A stretch of 64,000 nucleotides of DNA from Paracoccus amoyensis (lineage in GTDB: Bacteria > Pseudomonadota > Alphaproteobacteria > Rhodobacterales > Rhodobacteraceae). Below, piece by piece: positions 9,018 through 17,574 of this stretch (position 1 is its first letter; every line of letters begins with the position of its first letter). The stretch is taken from positions 620,001-684,000 of the forward strand of contig NZ_JACOQL010000001.1 in NCBI RefSeq assembly GCF_014490725.1. Reading direction: 5' to 3'. The notes below the pieces were generated by a model that was given only the letters and a program-made list of their open reading frames with translations, searched no databases and was not told the origin of the DNA. The position numbers were made by a program, and so were the translations under genes.

Positions 9018-9824
9018 CTAATCATCGCCATGCCCCTCTCGCAGCCCTTCGCGCACTTCATGAGCCAGCGCGATGAAGTCCGGCGTGTCGCGGATTTCCA
9101 ACGGACGCTCAGCGGGCAGGGGGCTGTTGATGATCTTCGTTATGCGGCCGGGACGGGGCGACATGACGACGATCTTCGTCGACAGGTAGACCGCTTCAGG
9201 AATGGAATGCGTAACAAAACCGATGGTCTTCTGCGTCTTCTTCCACAGTTCCAACAATGCTTCGTTCAGCCGGTCACGGACGATTTCATCCAGCGCGCCG
9301 AAGGGTTCGTCCATCAGCAGGATATCGGCGTCAAAGGCCAAGGCACGGGCGATGCTGGCGCGTTGCTGCATCCCACCCGACAGTTGCCACGGGTATTTGC
9401 CGCCAAAGCCCGCCAGATCGACCAGTTCCAACACCCGCTCAATCCGCTGCTGTCTGTCGGCTTTGGAAAATCCCATGATTTCCAGCGGAAGCGAGATATT
9501 CCCCGAAATCGTCCGCCACGGATAAAGACCCGGAGCCTGAAAGACATAGCCATAGGCGCGGGCCTTCCGCGCTTCATCCGGGCTCATCCCGTTGACGGTC
9601 AGATTGCCTCCGGTCGGCGTCTCCAGCGCCGCGATGGTGCGCAAGAAGGTGGTCTTGCCGCAGCCCGAAGGCCCGATGAAGCTGACGAAATCGCCCTGAT
9701 TGATGGTCAGGTTCACATCCTTCAGCGCATGGACGGGGCCATCGGCGGTCTGGAAGGTCAGGTCGATGTTCCGGGCGGTGATGACGCTTCGCCCCCCGCT
9801 GTCACCGGTTTTATTTGGCTTCAT
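9018..9824 (-). CDS. ABC transporter ATP-binding protein
   Basis: A 268-residue ATPase of the SsuB/TauB type that energises the neighbouring permeases. It shows Walker A GPSGCGKTT near residue 52, a Q-loop at YVFQAPGLYPW, the signature LSGGMQQRASIARAL near 148, Walker B ILLMDEPFGALDE and an H-loop at VTHSIPEAVYL. Its start overlaps the stop of the upstream membrane protein gene by four bases (9821-9824). Context assigns it to uptake of a pyrimidine-related compound. Confidence 0.92.
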   Translation of the reverse strand: MKPNKTGDSGGRSVITARNIDLTFQTADGPVHALKDVNLTINQGDFVSFIGPSGCGKTTFLRTIAALETPTGGNLTVNGMSPDEARKARAYGYVFQAPGLYPWRTISGNISLPLEIMGFSKADRQQRIERVLELVDLAGFGGKYPWQLSGGMQQRASIARALAFDADILLMDEPFGALDEIVRDRLNEALLELWKKTQKTIGFVTHSIPEAVYLSTKIVVMSPRPGRITKIINSPLPAERPLEIRDTPDFIALAHEVREGLREGHGDD

Positions 9825-10318
9825 GCTGCCTCATCGCCATGAAAGTATAATTGTGCCATCACCAATCCGATTGAGCAAAGCGCGATCCAGATCATGAACA
9901 GCATTGACGGCGGGAATGAGCCGGTAATCAAGGCGCTGCCCCGCCAGACGGCGGTGGCGATCGGGAACAGGGCTGCGATGACTGCCGCTATTGTCATTAC
10001 GCTTAGCCTGGCAGCATTCAGGACCCGCAGGCCAAGGGCGCGAGACAGGCGATAGGTTATCCCCCAGGTCATGAAGATCGGTATCGCTAAAATGACCAGC
10101 AATATCGCCGACAGAATCAGACCATAAAGGGTGATCAACGCAAAACCTCCAAACGCGGCGCGGATCTCGCCTGTCACGACTATTCCGATACTTAGGAAAC
10201 ATGCGATCAGAACCGGTGTCAGCACCGCCGTCATCGCGACGCCCTTGAAGAAGCCGCGCCCCAGTCCATAGCTGGAGGCATGCGTTTCAAAGAGCGGGGC
10301 GAGGCCGGGCTTGCGCAT
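9821..10318 (-). CDS. hypothetical integral membrane protein in the pyrimidine operon
   Basis: A 165-residue protein with about four hydrophobic segments (roughly 30-50, 60-80, 105-125 and 135-158) and a short polar N-terminus. I do not recognise the family. It lies ten bases after hydA and overlaps the ATPase start by four bases, so it is embedded in and probably translated with the operon. It could be an extra membrane component of the transporter or an unrelated passenger. Its reading frame is supported by these tight junctions rather than by homology. Confidence 0.65.
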   Translation of the reverse strand: MRKPGLAPLFETHASSYGLGRGFFKGVAMTAVLTPVLIACFLSIGIVVTGEIRAAFGGFALITLYGLILSAILLVILAIPIFMTWGITYRLSRALGLRVLNAARLSVMTIAAVIAALFPIATAVWRGSALITGSFPPSMLFMIWIALCSIGLVMAQLYFHGDEAA

Positions 10319-10328
10319 CTGACGCGTC

Positions 10329-11780
10329 TCACACCCCCGTCGCCGGAATGCCGGATCGCTCCACCGGCCTCGGCGCGGTCAGTTCCTTCCATGCCGACAG
10401 CGCCCGGTTCACCGTCCCCCTCGGCTCGCGCGCCACGAACTCGCCATGGCCTTCGCGGCTATCGACCTTCCCCTCGGTCACGGCGACCACACCGCGCGTC
10501 AGCGTGAAGCGCGGCAGGCCCTTTACATGCTGACCCTCGAAGACGTTGTAATCAATGGAGGATTGTTGCGTATCGGCCGCGATCACCTTCTCGGCTTCGG
10601 GGTCCCAGACCACCAGATCGGCGTCGGAACCAACCAGCACCGCGCCCTTCTTCGGATACATGTTCAGGATCTTGGCGATATTGGTCGAGGTGACGGCCAC
10701 GAATTCGTTCGGGGTCAGCCGCCCGGTATTCACCCCATGCGTCCACAGCATCGGCATCCGGTCCTCAAGGCCGCCGGTGCCATTGGGGATCTTGGTGAAA
10801 TCGCCGATGCCGGTGCGTTTCTGATCGGTGGTAAAGGCGCAATGATCCGTCGCCACCACCGACAGCGACCCCGATTGCAGCCCCGCCCACAGGCTGTCCT
10901 GATGCAGCTTGTTGCGGAAGGGCGGGGACATGACGCGGCGGGCGGCATGGTCCCAGTCCTTGTTGAAATATTCGCTTTCATCCAGCGTCAGATGCTGGAT
11001 CAGCGGCTCGCCCCAGACCCGCTTACCTTGGGCGCGGGCGCGGCGGATGGCCTCGTGGCTGTCCTCGCAGGAGGTATGGACGACATAAAGCGGCACGCCG
11101 GCCATGTCGGCCACCATGATGGCGCGGTTCGTCGCCTCGCCCTCGACCTGCGGGGGACGGCTATAGGCATGCGCTTCGGGACCGGTATTGCCCTCGGCCA
11201 GCAGCCGGGCCGAGAGTTCGGCCACCACATCGCCGTTTTCGGCATGGACCAGCGCGATGCCGCCCAGATCGCCGACGCGGCGGAAGCTGGCGAACAGCTC
11301 GTCGTCATTCACCATCAGGGCGCCCTTATAGGCCATGAAATGCTTGAAGCTGGTGATGCCGCGTTTGACCACCTCCTCCATTTCATCGAAGACCTGCTGC
11401 CCCCACCAGGTGATCGCCATGTGATACGAAAAATCGCAATGCGCCCGCCCGACCTTGTTGTCCCACATCTGAAGCGCGTCGAGCAGCCCCTGACCGGGCG
11501 AGGGCAGGGCGAAATCCACCACCATCGTGGTGCCGCCCGCCAGCGCGGCCCGCGTGCCGGATTCAAAATCGTCGGCGGAATAGGTGCCCATGAAGGGCAT
11601 TTCCAGATGCGTATGCGGGTCGATACCCCCCGGCATGACGTAGCAGCCGGTCGCGTCCAGCACCTTGTCGCCGGTCAGGTTCTCGCCGATCGCCGCGATT
11701 TTCCCGTCCTCGATCAGCACATCGGCCTTGTAGGTCAGATCGGCTGTGACGATGGTGCCGTTTTTGATGACTGTGGTCAT
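10329..11780 (-). CDS. hydA: dihydropyrimidinase
   Basis: A 483-residue amidohydrolase that opens dihydrouracil or dihydrothymine to the N-carbamoyl beta-amino acid, the second step after PreTA. The binuclear metal site is visible: H56 and H58 in GGIDPHTHLE, the carboxylated lysine K152 in FKHFMAYKG, histidines in LVHAENG and VVHTSCE, and the aspartate of VATDHCAF. Substrate-loop residues typical of dihydropyrimidinase are present in NGTGGLEDRMPMLW. Length matches the family. It follows a small membrane-protein gene by four bases, in the order hyuC, small protein, hydA, transporter. Control by RutR through the palindrome at 13489 is likely but inferred. Confidence 0.95.
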   Translation of the reverse strand: MTTVIKNGTIVTADLTYKADVLIEDGKIAAIGENLTGDKVLDATGCYVMPGGIDPHTHLEMPFMGTYSADDFESGTRAALAGGTTMVVDFALPSPGQGLLDALQMWDNKVGRAHCDFSYHMAITWWGQQVFDEMEEVVKRGITSFKHFMAYKGALMVNDDELFASFRRVGDLGGIALVHAENGDVVAELSARLLAEGNTGPEAHAYSRPPQVEGEATNRAIMVADMAGVPLYVVHTSCEDSHEAIRRARAQGKRVWGEPLIQHLTLDESEYFNKDWDHAARRVMSPPFRNKLHQDSLWAGLQSGSLSVVATDHCAFTTDQKRTGIGDFTKIPNGTGGLEDRMPMLWTHGVNTGRLTPNEFVAVTSTNIAKILNMYPKKGAVLVGSDADLVVWDPEAEKVIAADTQQSSIDYNVFEGQHVKGLPRFTLTRGVVAVTEGKVDSREGHGEFVAREPRGTVNRALSAWKELTAPRPVERSGIPATGV

Positions 11781-11784
11781 TGGA

Positions 11785-12030
11785 TCAGTCCTTCTTATCG
11801 CGGGATGTTATTTTTGAGATCACTCTCACCATGCCACCTCGCTGCTGATCTAGGGCGCGCTCAAGTGCTGTTCCACCACGCATCACGCTGTAACATATAT
11901 ATAAAATTGGAAATGCACTGACAAAGTCGAACCATTTGGGCGACGGGTTCGACATCAGGCTCAGGAGCGTCGCATAAAAGAGGAAGAAAATGACGACAAC
12001 GGTTGCAACTCGAAGCAAGAATTCTTTCAC
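11785..12030 (-). CDS. small hypothetical membrane protein between hyuC and hydA
   Basis: An 81-residue protein with two hydrophobic stretches (about 5-26 and 37-50) and a basic tail (ISKITSRDKKD). No family recognised. Its start overlaps the hyuC stop by four bases (12027-12030) and its stop is four bases before hydA, which strongly suggests that it is translated in the operon. Base composition is visibly more AT-rich than hyuC and hydA, so it may be a later insertion. A role in transport or membrane localisation is possible but nothing in the sequence shows it. Confidence 0.6.
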   Translation of the reverse strand: MKEFLLRVATVVVIFFLFYATLLSLMSNPSPKWFDFVSAFPILYICYSVMRGGTALERALDQQRGGMVRVISKITSRDKKD

Positions 12031-13292
12031 CGCACCACCTCCGCCACATCCAGCACCGCATGCAGCAGCACATCCGCCCCCGCCGTCGCCGATTCCGGGC
12101 TGATCTCCTCGGCCTCGTTATGGCTCAGCCCGTCCACGCATGGGCACATGATCATCACCGTCGGCGCCACGCGGTTGATCCAGCAGGCGTCATGCCCCGC
12201 GCCCGAGACGATGTTCATATGGCTGTAGCCCAGATTCTGGGCGGTGTTGCGGACGATATCGACCAGCTGTGGATCAAAGGTGACGGGGTCAAAATGACCG
12301 ACAGGTTCGATCTCTATGCCAAGCCCCAGATCGGCCGCGATCTGCGGAGCCTCGGCTTCCAATCGGTCACGCATCGAGGTGAGCTTGCCCAGATCGGGGC
12401 TGCGAAAGTCGATGGTAAACACCGCCTTGCCGGGGATGACGTTGCGGCTGTTGGGATAGAAATTCGCCTGACCGACAGCGCCCACGGCCCCGGGTTGATG
12501 GTCCATGGCGATACGGTGCACCGCCTCGATGATGCGCGCCATGCCCAGCCCGGCATTCACCCGCATATTCATCGGCGTGCTGCCGGTATGCGCATCTTTG
12601 CCCGTCAAGGTAACCTGTAGCCACCACAGGCCCTGGCCATGCGTCACAACGCCGATCTGTTTTCCTTCGGCCTCAAGGATAGGACCCTGTTCGATGTGGT
12701 ATTCAAACATGGCGTGCATCGGACGACCGCCCACATCTTCGGTGCCGCGCCAACCGATACGATCCAGCTCATCGCCGAATTTCTTGCCATCGGCATCTTC
12801 ACGGGCATTGGCGTAATCTTCGGTATGCATCCCGGCATAGACGCCGCTGGCCAGCATCGCAGGGGCGAAACGGGCGCCTTCTTCGTTCGTCCAGTTCACG
12901 ACGACAATCGGGCGCCGCGTCTGAATGCCCATGTCGCGGATTGAGCGGACGACCTCTAACCCCGCCAACACGCCCAACACACCGTCGTATTTTCCGCCTG
13001 TCGGCTGCGTGTCCAGATGGCTACCGATATAAACCGGGTCCAGTTCGGGTTCGTTGCCCTCATGGCGCATGAACATGTTGCCCATGCGGTCCAACGCCAT
13101 GGTCATGCCCGCCGCTTCGCACCATTCCTTGAAACGCGCACGGCCTTCGGCGTCAGCGTCCGTCAGCGTCTGGCGGTTGTTCCCGCCCGCCACGCCGGGC
13201 CCGATCTTGGCCATTTCCATCAGGCTGTCCCACAAACGGTCACCGTCGACCTTCATGTTCGCAGCCGAAACTGACCCGTCTGTCTCGGTCAT
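12027..13292 (-). CDS. hyuC: Zn-dependent hydrolase, N-carbamoyl-beta-alanine amidohydrolase type
   Basis: A 421-residue M20/AmaB-family amidohydrolase that would release beta-alanine or 3-aminoisobutyrate, CO2 and ammonia from the dihydropyrimidinase product. The metal-binding pattern is present: YIGSHLDTQPTGGKYDGVLG with His and Asp, then NWTNEEGARFAP with the catalytic glutamate, and GAGHDACWINRVAPTVMIMC near the C-terminus. The dimerisation lid lies around residues 215-330. The ATG is preceded by AGGAAGG. It is the first gene of the minus-strand operon and is divergent from rutR across 316 bases. A close alternative is an N-carbamoyl-L-amino acid hydrolase; the presence of preTA and hydA favours pyrimidine breakdown. 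Confidence 0.92.
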   Translation of the reverse strand: MTETDGSVSAANMKVDGDRLWDSLMEMAKIGPGVAGGNNRQTLTDADAEGRARFKEWCEAAGMTMALDRMGNMFMRHEGNEPELDPVYIGSHLDTQPTGGKYDGVLGVLAGLEVVRSIRDMGIQTRRPIVVVNWTNEEGARFAPAMLASGVYAGMHTEDYANAREDADGKKFGDELDRIGWRGTEDVGGRPMHAMFEYHIEQGPILEAEGKQIGVVTHGQGLWWLQVTLTGKDAHTGSTPMNMRVNAGLGMARIIEAVHRIAMDHQPGAVGAVGQANFYPNSRNVIPGKAVFTIDFRSPDLGKLTSMRDRLEAEAPQIAADLGLGIEIEPVGHFDPVTFDPQLVDIVRNTAQNLGYSHMNIVSGAGHDACWINRVAPTVMIMCPCVDGLSHNEAEEISPESATAGADVLLHAVLDVAEVVR

Positions 13293-13488
13293 TTTTCATC
13301 CTTCCTGTCTGACCACCCCATCTTGATGCGGGGTTGGCTGGATGGGTTCACCACCCCGCTACGCAAGCTGCATCCGGGGCGCTTAACGCCGTTGTTCCGT
13401 CACGTCTGAATCGTCGTAAGGTCATGTTCTCATTGCGGGTTACACAGTGCGATGCGGATGCGTATCATCCCGACGACCTTGCAGATTA

Positions 13489-13504
13489 TTGACCGGACGG
13501 TCAA
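13489..13504. promoter_or_regulatory. RutR-type operator palindrome
   Basis: TTGACCGGACGGTCAA has perfect TTGACC and GGTCAA half-sites around a four-base spacer, the same architecture as the Escherichia coli RutR site TTGACCANNTGGTCAA. It lies 196 bases upstream of hyuC and 104 bases upstream of rutR, in their shared divergent gap. It probably mediates uracil- or thymine-responsive control of both directions. The TTGACC half on the plus strand could also serve as a -35 element for rutR. Confidence 0.75.
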
Positions 13505-13608
13505 AGTCAGGCTAGCACGGACCTATTACCAGTCAAGCGCCCTGATTGGGCAAGACGACAGAAGTTCGCCGCTGCCTAAATTTGGCTCATGCCACGATTG
13601 GAAATGTC

Positions 13609-14232
13609 ATGCCTGATCAAGCAGAGACGCGCTTTACGCGCATCCAGCAGAAAAATCGCGATGCCATTCTGATGGCGGCCCTGACGGTTTTTTCGGCAGG
13701 TGGGTTCAAAGGCTCTACAATCGACCAAATCGCTGAGGCAGCCGGTATGTCCAAGCCGAACGTCTTGTATTACTTCACCTCGAAGGATGAAATTTATCAG
13801 ACCTTGTTGCAACAATTGCTTGCAACCTGGCTGGCACCGCTGAGGAGGCTTGATCCGGCAGGTGATCCGCTTAATGAACTTCTTGAATATGTTCGCGCAA
13901 AACTTTGTATGGCAAGAGATTTTCCGCACGAAAGCAGATTGTTCGCGCATGAAATTCTGGAGGGCGCACCACAGCTTCGCGACATTCTGACGACAAAATT
14001 GAAGCCATTGATTGACGCAAAAGTGGCGATATTGAACGATTGGATGAATCGCGGGGCGATCAGGCGCACCGACCCGCACCATCTGATCTTTTCGATCTGG
14101 GCGCTGACCCAGCATTACGCCGATTTCGAAACGCAGGTCCATGCTGTTCTGGGTCCCGGGCATGACCCCTATGCCGAGGCAGAGCCCTTCCTGAACAATC
14201 TTTACCGCAGGATGCTGACGGTCGATCCTTGA
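13609..14232 (+). CDS. rutR: TetR-family regulator RutR
   Basis: A 207-residue repressor. The N-terminal helix-turn-helix reads KNRDAILMAALTVFSAGGF then IDQIAEAAGMSKPNVLYYF, near-identical in pattern to RutR, which responds to uracil and thymine. The C-terminal domain has ESRLFAHEILEGAP and SIWALTQHYADFETQV, characteristic RutR stretches that line the pyrimidine pocket. I chose the ATG at 13609 (MPDQAETRFTRIQ) rather than one 21 codons earlier, because the family begins here; the ribosome site is weak (GGAAA). It faces hyuC divergently with a RutR-like palindrome between them, so autoregulation plus control of the pyrimidine operon is likely. Confidence 0.93.
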   Translation: MPDQAETRFTRIQQKNRDAILMAALTVFSAGGFKGSTIDQIAEAAGMSKPNVLYYFTSKDEIYQTLLQQLLATWLAPLRRLDPAGDPLNELLEYVRAKLCMARDFPHESRLFAHEILEGAPQLRDILTTKLKPLIDAKVAILNDWMNRGAIRRTDPHHLIFSIWALTQHYADFETQVHAVLGPGHDPYAEAEPFLNNLYRRMLTVDP

Positions 14233-14279
14233 GCGGCGAAGGGCCTTGAGTGGCGAAGGGCCGTGATTGATGATGGGCC

Positions 14280-14870
14280 CTAATTGCTTGCGGGCTTTTC
14301 CAGCAGGGTGGCAGAAGACCCGATCATATCCAGATATTTATGAGTGGCACCGACCAGGTCTTCGATCTTGCGCTGTGCCCAGTGGTGCACCGCAATATTT
14401 GTGGTCGCGATGATCGAGGCTGACAGAATTTCGATATGAACTTCTTTGCCCGCAGGCATCCGTCGTGTCAGCAGATCGCGCATTTCCACCCGCCGCGCCA
14501 GAATCGCGCTGCCTCGCAGCGCGTCAAGCTTGGGGTCATCCGCCGCAAGCGTCAGGATATGGGCGATCATGTCACGTTCGGCTTCGAAGCGGCGCAGATG
14601 GGTGGCGATCAGGACTTTCAGATCTTCCAGCAAGACCCCCCGAGATATGACGAATTTTTCGGCCGCATCTTTCGGGTAATGCGGCAAAGGCCCCATGATC
14701 GCCGCTTCCTTATAGGGATAATAGTTGAAAAAGCTGCGCGTGCTGATACCGGCCTCTCGGGCGATGGCTTCGGTTGTGGTGTTGGCAAGGCCATTCTGGA
14801 CAGCCAATTCAACAGCTGTTTCCTGGATTCTTTTGGCTGTGCGATACCGGCGTGTCGGCACGGTTGCCAT
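14280..14870 (-). CDS. TetR-family transcriptional regulator
   Basis: A 196-residue regulator. The helix-turn-helix is RIQETAVELAVQNGLANTTT then IAREAGISTRSFFNYYPYKE, the FFNYY form common to the AcrR/TetR subgroup. The C-terminal ligand domain is all-helical with no recognised signature. Start chosen at the ATG with an AGGA site eight bases upstream; an upstream in-frame ATG at 15014 would add 48 unlike residues. It is convergent with rutR and upstream of no obvious operon, so its target is unknown. Confidence 0.88.
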   Translation of the reverse strand: MATVPTRRYRTAKRIQETAVELAVQNGLANTTTEAIAREAGISTRSFFNYYPYKEAAIMGPLPHYPKDAAEKFVISRGVLLEDLKVLIATHLRRFEAERDMIAHILTLAADDPKLDALRGSAILARRVEMRDLLTRRMPAGKEVHIEILSASIIATTNIAVHHWAQRKIEDLVGATHKYLDMIGSSATLLEKPASN

Positions 14871-15069
14871 GGCAGTATTCCTGTCTTCGGATGGGTCGCC
14901 GGATTGAAATGAACCGGGCACCGGCGCGACTGTCGCCGGAAGCGAAATAAATTGACCCAAGGCGCAAAAATGTCGGGAGTAACAGGATACTGGAAACCAC
15001 TGCGCCACCCGCAATATAACGGGCGGCGTCGCAGGTATAGCGATAAGTGTGCTTACAACCAGCTAAAAC

Positions 15070-15630
15070 TTATGCGCCCCAATTGCGGACTGGCCCGCAA
15101 TCCATATGGACGAAGTTTGAACGCGAATATTTACCGACGCCGCCAGCCCGGCAAGAGATGGCAGCATTATACATTTGCCCGACAGAGCGGGATTTCAGAC
15201 GCAAATCAGCAGCTTTGCCAACCATATGCAGCGAGTTTCGTGCGACGCCCGAAGAACTGCGGCGCAACATCGCGTTGGTGCGTGGCGAGCGATAGCCCGA
15301 CAGCATCATATAAGGCTCATTGGTCTGCAACAGCCGATGAGAGGCTGCGGCCACATCAATCGCGCGAGGGTCAATGCCGATGGCTTCGCCGGACCGCCAG
15401 TCACGCATGAAGATGTTGATTTCATTCAGAGCTTCGCGGATGTATTTGCCATCGACCCAATACACGGTATCAATGCTTTCGCCGGTTCTGCCAGAATACA
15501 TACGGACGCGCCGCATGTCGCCTGCTCCGCGAAGAAACCCGAACGCGTTGGCCATTACCGGTGCGGCTGCGACGGTTGTCGCGGCAAACACGCCCAAGAC
15601 ACCCCGGCGGGAGAGTAGGTCCATTGTCAT
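15070..15630 (-). CDS. YcbK-like DUF882 peptidase with Tat-type signal
   Basis: A 186-residue exported protein of the DUF882/peptidase M15 family, which trims peptidoglycan cross-links (E. coli MepK cuts 3-3 bonds made by L,D-transpeptidases). The N-terminus LLSRRGVLGVFAATTVAAAP has a twin-arginine signal. The metal-binding and catalytic region is MLSGYRSPRTNAMLR, then NSLHMVGKAADLR and SNFVHMDCGPVRNWGA, giving the His, Asp and His of the M15 fold. It lies divergent from an L,D-transpeptidase gene, the same functional pairing as ycbK and ycbB in E. coli. A role in remodelling 3-3 cross-links is inferred. Confidence 0.9.
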   Translation of the reverse strand: MTMDLLSRRGVLGVFAATTVAAAPVMANAFGFLRGAGDMRRVRMYSGRTGESIDTVYWVDGKYIREALNEINIFMRDWRSGEAIGIDPRAIDVAAASHRLLQTNEPYMMLSGYRSPRTNAMLRRSSSGVARNSLHMVGKAADLRLKSRSVGQMYNAAISCRAGGVGKYSRSNFVHMDCGPVRNWGA

Positions 15631-15931
15631 GTCAGATCGCCTGTCCTGCTTCGTTTTTTATTGTCGCCATTGTTGCGACGTGCCGAATTTAACCCCGGCT
15701 GGTAAACAATATGTCAAATCCAGACACGGTCAGAAACAGTTTCTTCACTCGGGTTCCTTGATATCATAAAGACTGGCGAAAATCCGCCGATATTCGTTTG
15801 TCTGTTGCAAGATGGTCTTGGCCTGTGACGTTCAAGCCACAGGGTGTTTCTGGCTTCGATTTGACCGATGTGATCGGTGGTCAGAAATGTGCGATAGTGG
15901 CATAAAACCTTAAAATTACAGGGGTCCGGGC
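15631..15931. other. divergent intergenic region between ycbK-like and L,D-transpeptidase genes
   Basis: This 301-base gap has no convincing gene. It contains a perfect six-base inverted repeat with three-base spacer, ACCGATGTGATCGGT at 15864-15878, directly overlapping a -35-like TTGACC at 15861-15866 upstream of the transpeptidase gene. The repeat could be an operator. No strong -10 element at the usual distance is apparent. Confidence 0.4.
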
Positions 15932-17530
15932 ATGTTTGGTGTTAGTAAGGTGGCGGCATTGGCTTGGGCTGCGACCGTGTCGGTTGCAGGATTGGCTGCG
16001 GCACAATCGCAACCCGGCGTGACTGTGGCTGCTGCCCCCCGGCTGGAATTCTCGGCGACCGAGATGGCACTGGCAGAAGCTGCCGCCCAGAATCCTGATC
16101 TCGCCTCATTCTATGGCAGCAACGATTTGAAGCCGATATTTACCGGAGAACGGGGCGAGGTGCTGCGACAGGCCTTGCTGACCGCAACCTCTGGTGCGCC
16201 GGAACACGGCATTCCCGTGGCGCGTTACACACCCGAGCATTTGCGGGTCAATGCCCGGGACGCGCAAAGCGAGGTGCAGCAAGCGGCGATTCTGTTGCGT
16301 TACATGCGCGACATGACGGGCGGGGTCGTGCGTCCCACGTCGGTCGCGCCGACGATCAAACGAGAGGTCAACCGCCCACGCATTGACAGACTGATCAGGG
16401 ATTTCGCCACTTCGCCCGATCCGCAGCGTTTCCTGCTGGATCTGCAACCCAAGCATCCTGCCTATCTGGCCTTGCAGGCTGCGTTGTCTGGTGGTCAGAC
16501 CATTGCTGTTCCTGCGGATATCCCGCGTGCCCCCGAAGCCCTTTGGCGGGTTGGCATGCAGGGCGACGGGGTGTCACTGCTGCGTGCCAGATTGGACAGC
16601 ATAGGTTTCAACGCGCCAGTGACCGACCCGTTGCGCTATGATGAGGCGCTGTCACAGGCGGTTGCGCGGTATCAGGAGGCGGTCGGATTGCCCTCTGACG
16701 GGATCGCGGGCCCCAACACCATCCGGCATCTGAATGGCGATCTGGGCAATGATGGCCGGGCGCGGGCACTGATCATCTCGTTGGAGCGGATGCGCTGGCT
16801 GGCCGGCGAAGATCTGAATACGCGCCATGTCTGGGTCAATATCCCCGAGTTTTCAGCGAAAATCGTTGACAACGGCCAAGAGGTTTTCCGCACCCGGACC
16901 GTCGTCGGCAATCTTGGCCCGGACTATGAGACGCCGGAATTCTCGGACCTGATGGAATATGTCGTCGTCAACCCGCGCTGGAATGTGCCACGCTCGATGG
17001 CTGTGCGTGATTATCTGCCGCGCCTGCAATCAAACCGGAATGCGGTCAGTCATCTTGATGTGGTCGATCGCAATGGGAATGTGATTCCGCGGGGCCAGAT
17101 TGATTTTTCGCGCTTCAATGCCGCGAATTTCCCATATCGTCTGCGACAGAAACCCGGCACCGATAATGCGCTTGGGCTGGTGAAATTCATCTTCCCGAAT
17201 GCGTGGAATATATATCTGCACGACACGCCGTCAAAGCATCTGTTCGGTCAGCGTAACCGCGCGCTGTCGAACGGCTGTATCCGCATCGGTGATCCTTTTG
17301 ATCTGGCCTATGCGCTTTTGTCCCAACAAACCGAAAACCCGCAGGCGATGTTCCAGCGGGCACTGGACAGCGAAAAGGAAACCTGGCTGGCGCTAAAGCC
17401 GAATGTCCCGGTTCATCTGGTTTATTTCACTGCATTCCCAGATGAGAACGGGCAGATCCGCACCTACAATGATGTCTATGGCCGTGACGATCTTGTGTGG
17501 GCAGCTTTGCAGAAGGCGGGGTGGAATTGA
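15932..17530 (+). CDS. L,D-transpeptidase, YcbB/LdtD-like
   Basis: A 532-residue periplasmic enzyme forming 3-3 peptide cross-links in peptidoglycan. A signal peptide (1-24, ending GLAAAQ) precedes an L,D-transpeptidase scaffold domain (about 45-170), a PG_binding_1 repeat (about 205-270, with YDEALSQAVARYQEAVGLPSD) and the YkuD catalytic domain (about 295-480). The catalytic motif is HLFGQRNRALSNGCIRIGDP with Cys449. Length matches the YcbB type. It is divergent from the YcbK-like peptidase gene, and the lpxD-like gene begins 44 bases after its stop on the same strand, so it may lead an operon that also makes a lipid A precursor. Confidence 0.93.
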   Translation: MFGVSKVAALAWAATVSVAGLAAAQSQPGVTVAAAPRLEFSATEMALAEAAAQNPDLASFYGSNDLKPIFTGERGEVLRQALLTATSGAPEHGIPVARYTPEHLRVNARDAQSEVQQAAILLRYMRDMTGGVVRPTSVAPTIKREVNRPRIDRLIRDFATSPDPQRFLLDLQPKHPAYLALQAALSGGQTIAVPADIPRAPEALWRVGMQGDGVSLLRARLDSIGFNAPVTDPLRYDEALSQAVARYQEAVGLPSDGIAGPNTIRHLNGDLGNDGRARALIISLERMRWLAGEDLNTRHVWVNIPEFSAKIVDNGQEVFRTRTVVGNLGPDYETPEFSDLMEYVVVNPRWNVPRSMAVRDYLPRLQSNRNAVSHLDVVDRNGNVIPRGQIDFSRFNAANFPYRLRQKPGTDNALGLVKFIFPNAWNIYLHDTPSKHLFGQRNRALSNGCIRIGDPFDLAYALLSQQTENPQAMFQRALDSEKETWLALKPNVPVHLVYFTAFPDENGQIRTYNDVYGRDDLVWAALQKAGWN

Positions 17531-17574
17531 TCGTTCGAAGGGATTAGATCTCCAGCCAGGTAAGGGGAACGATC

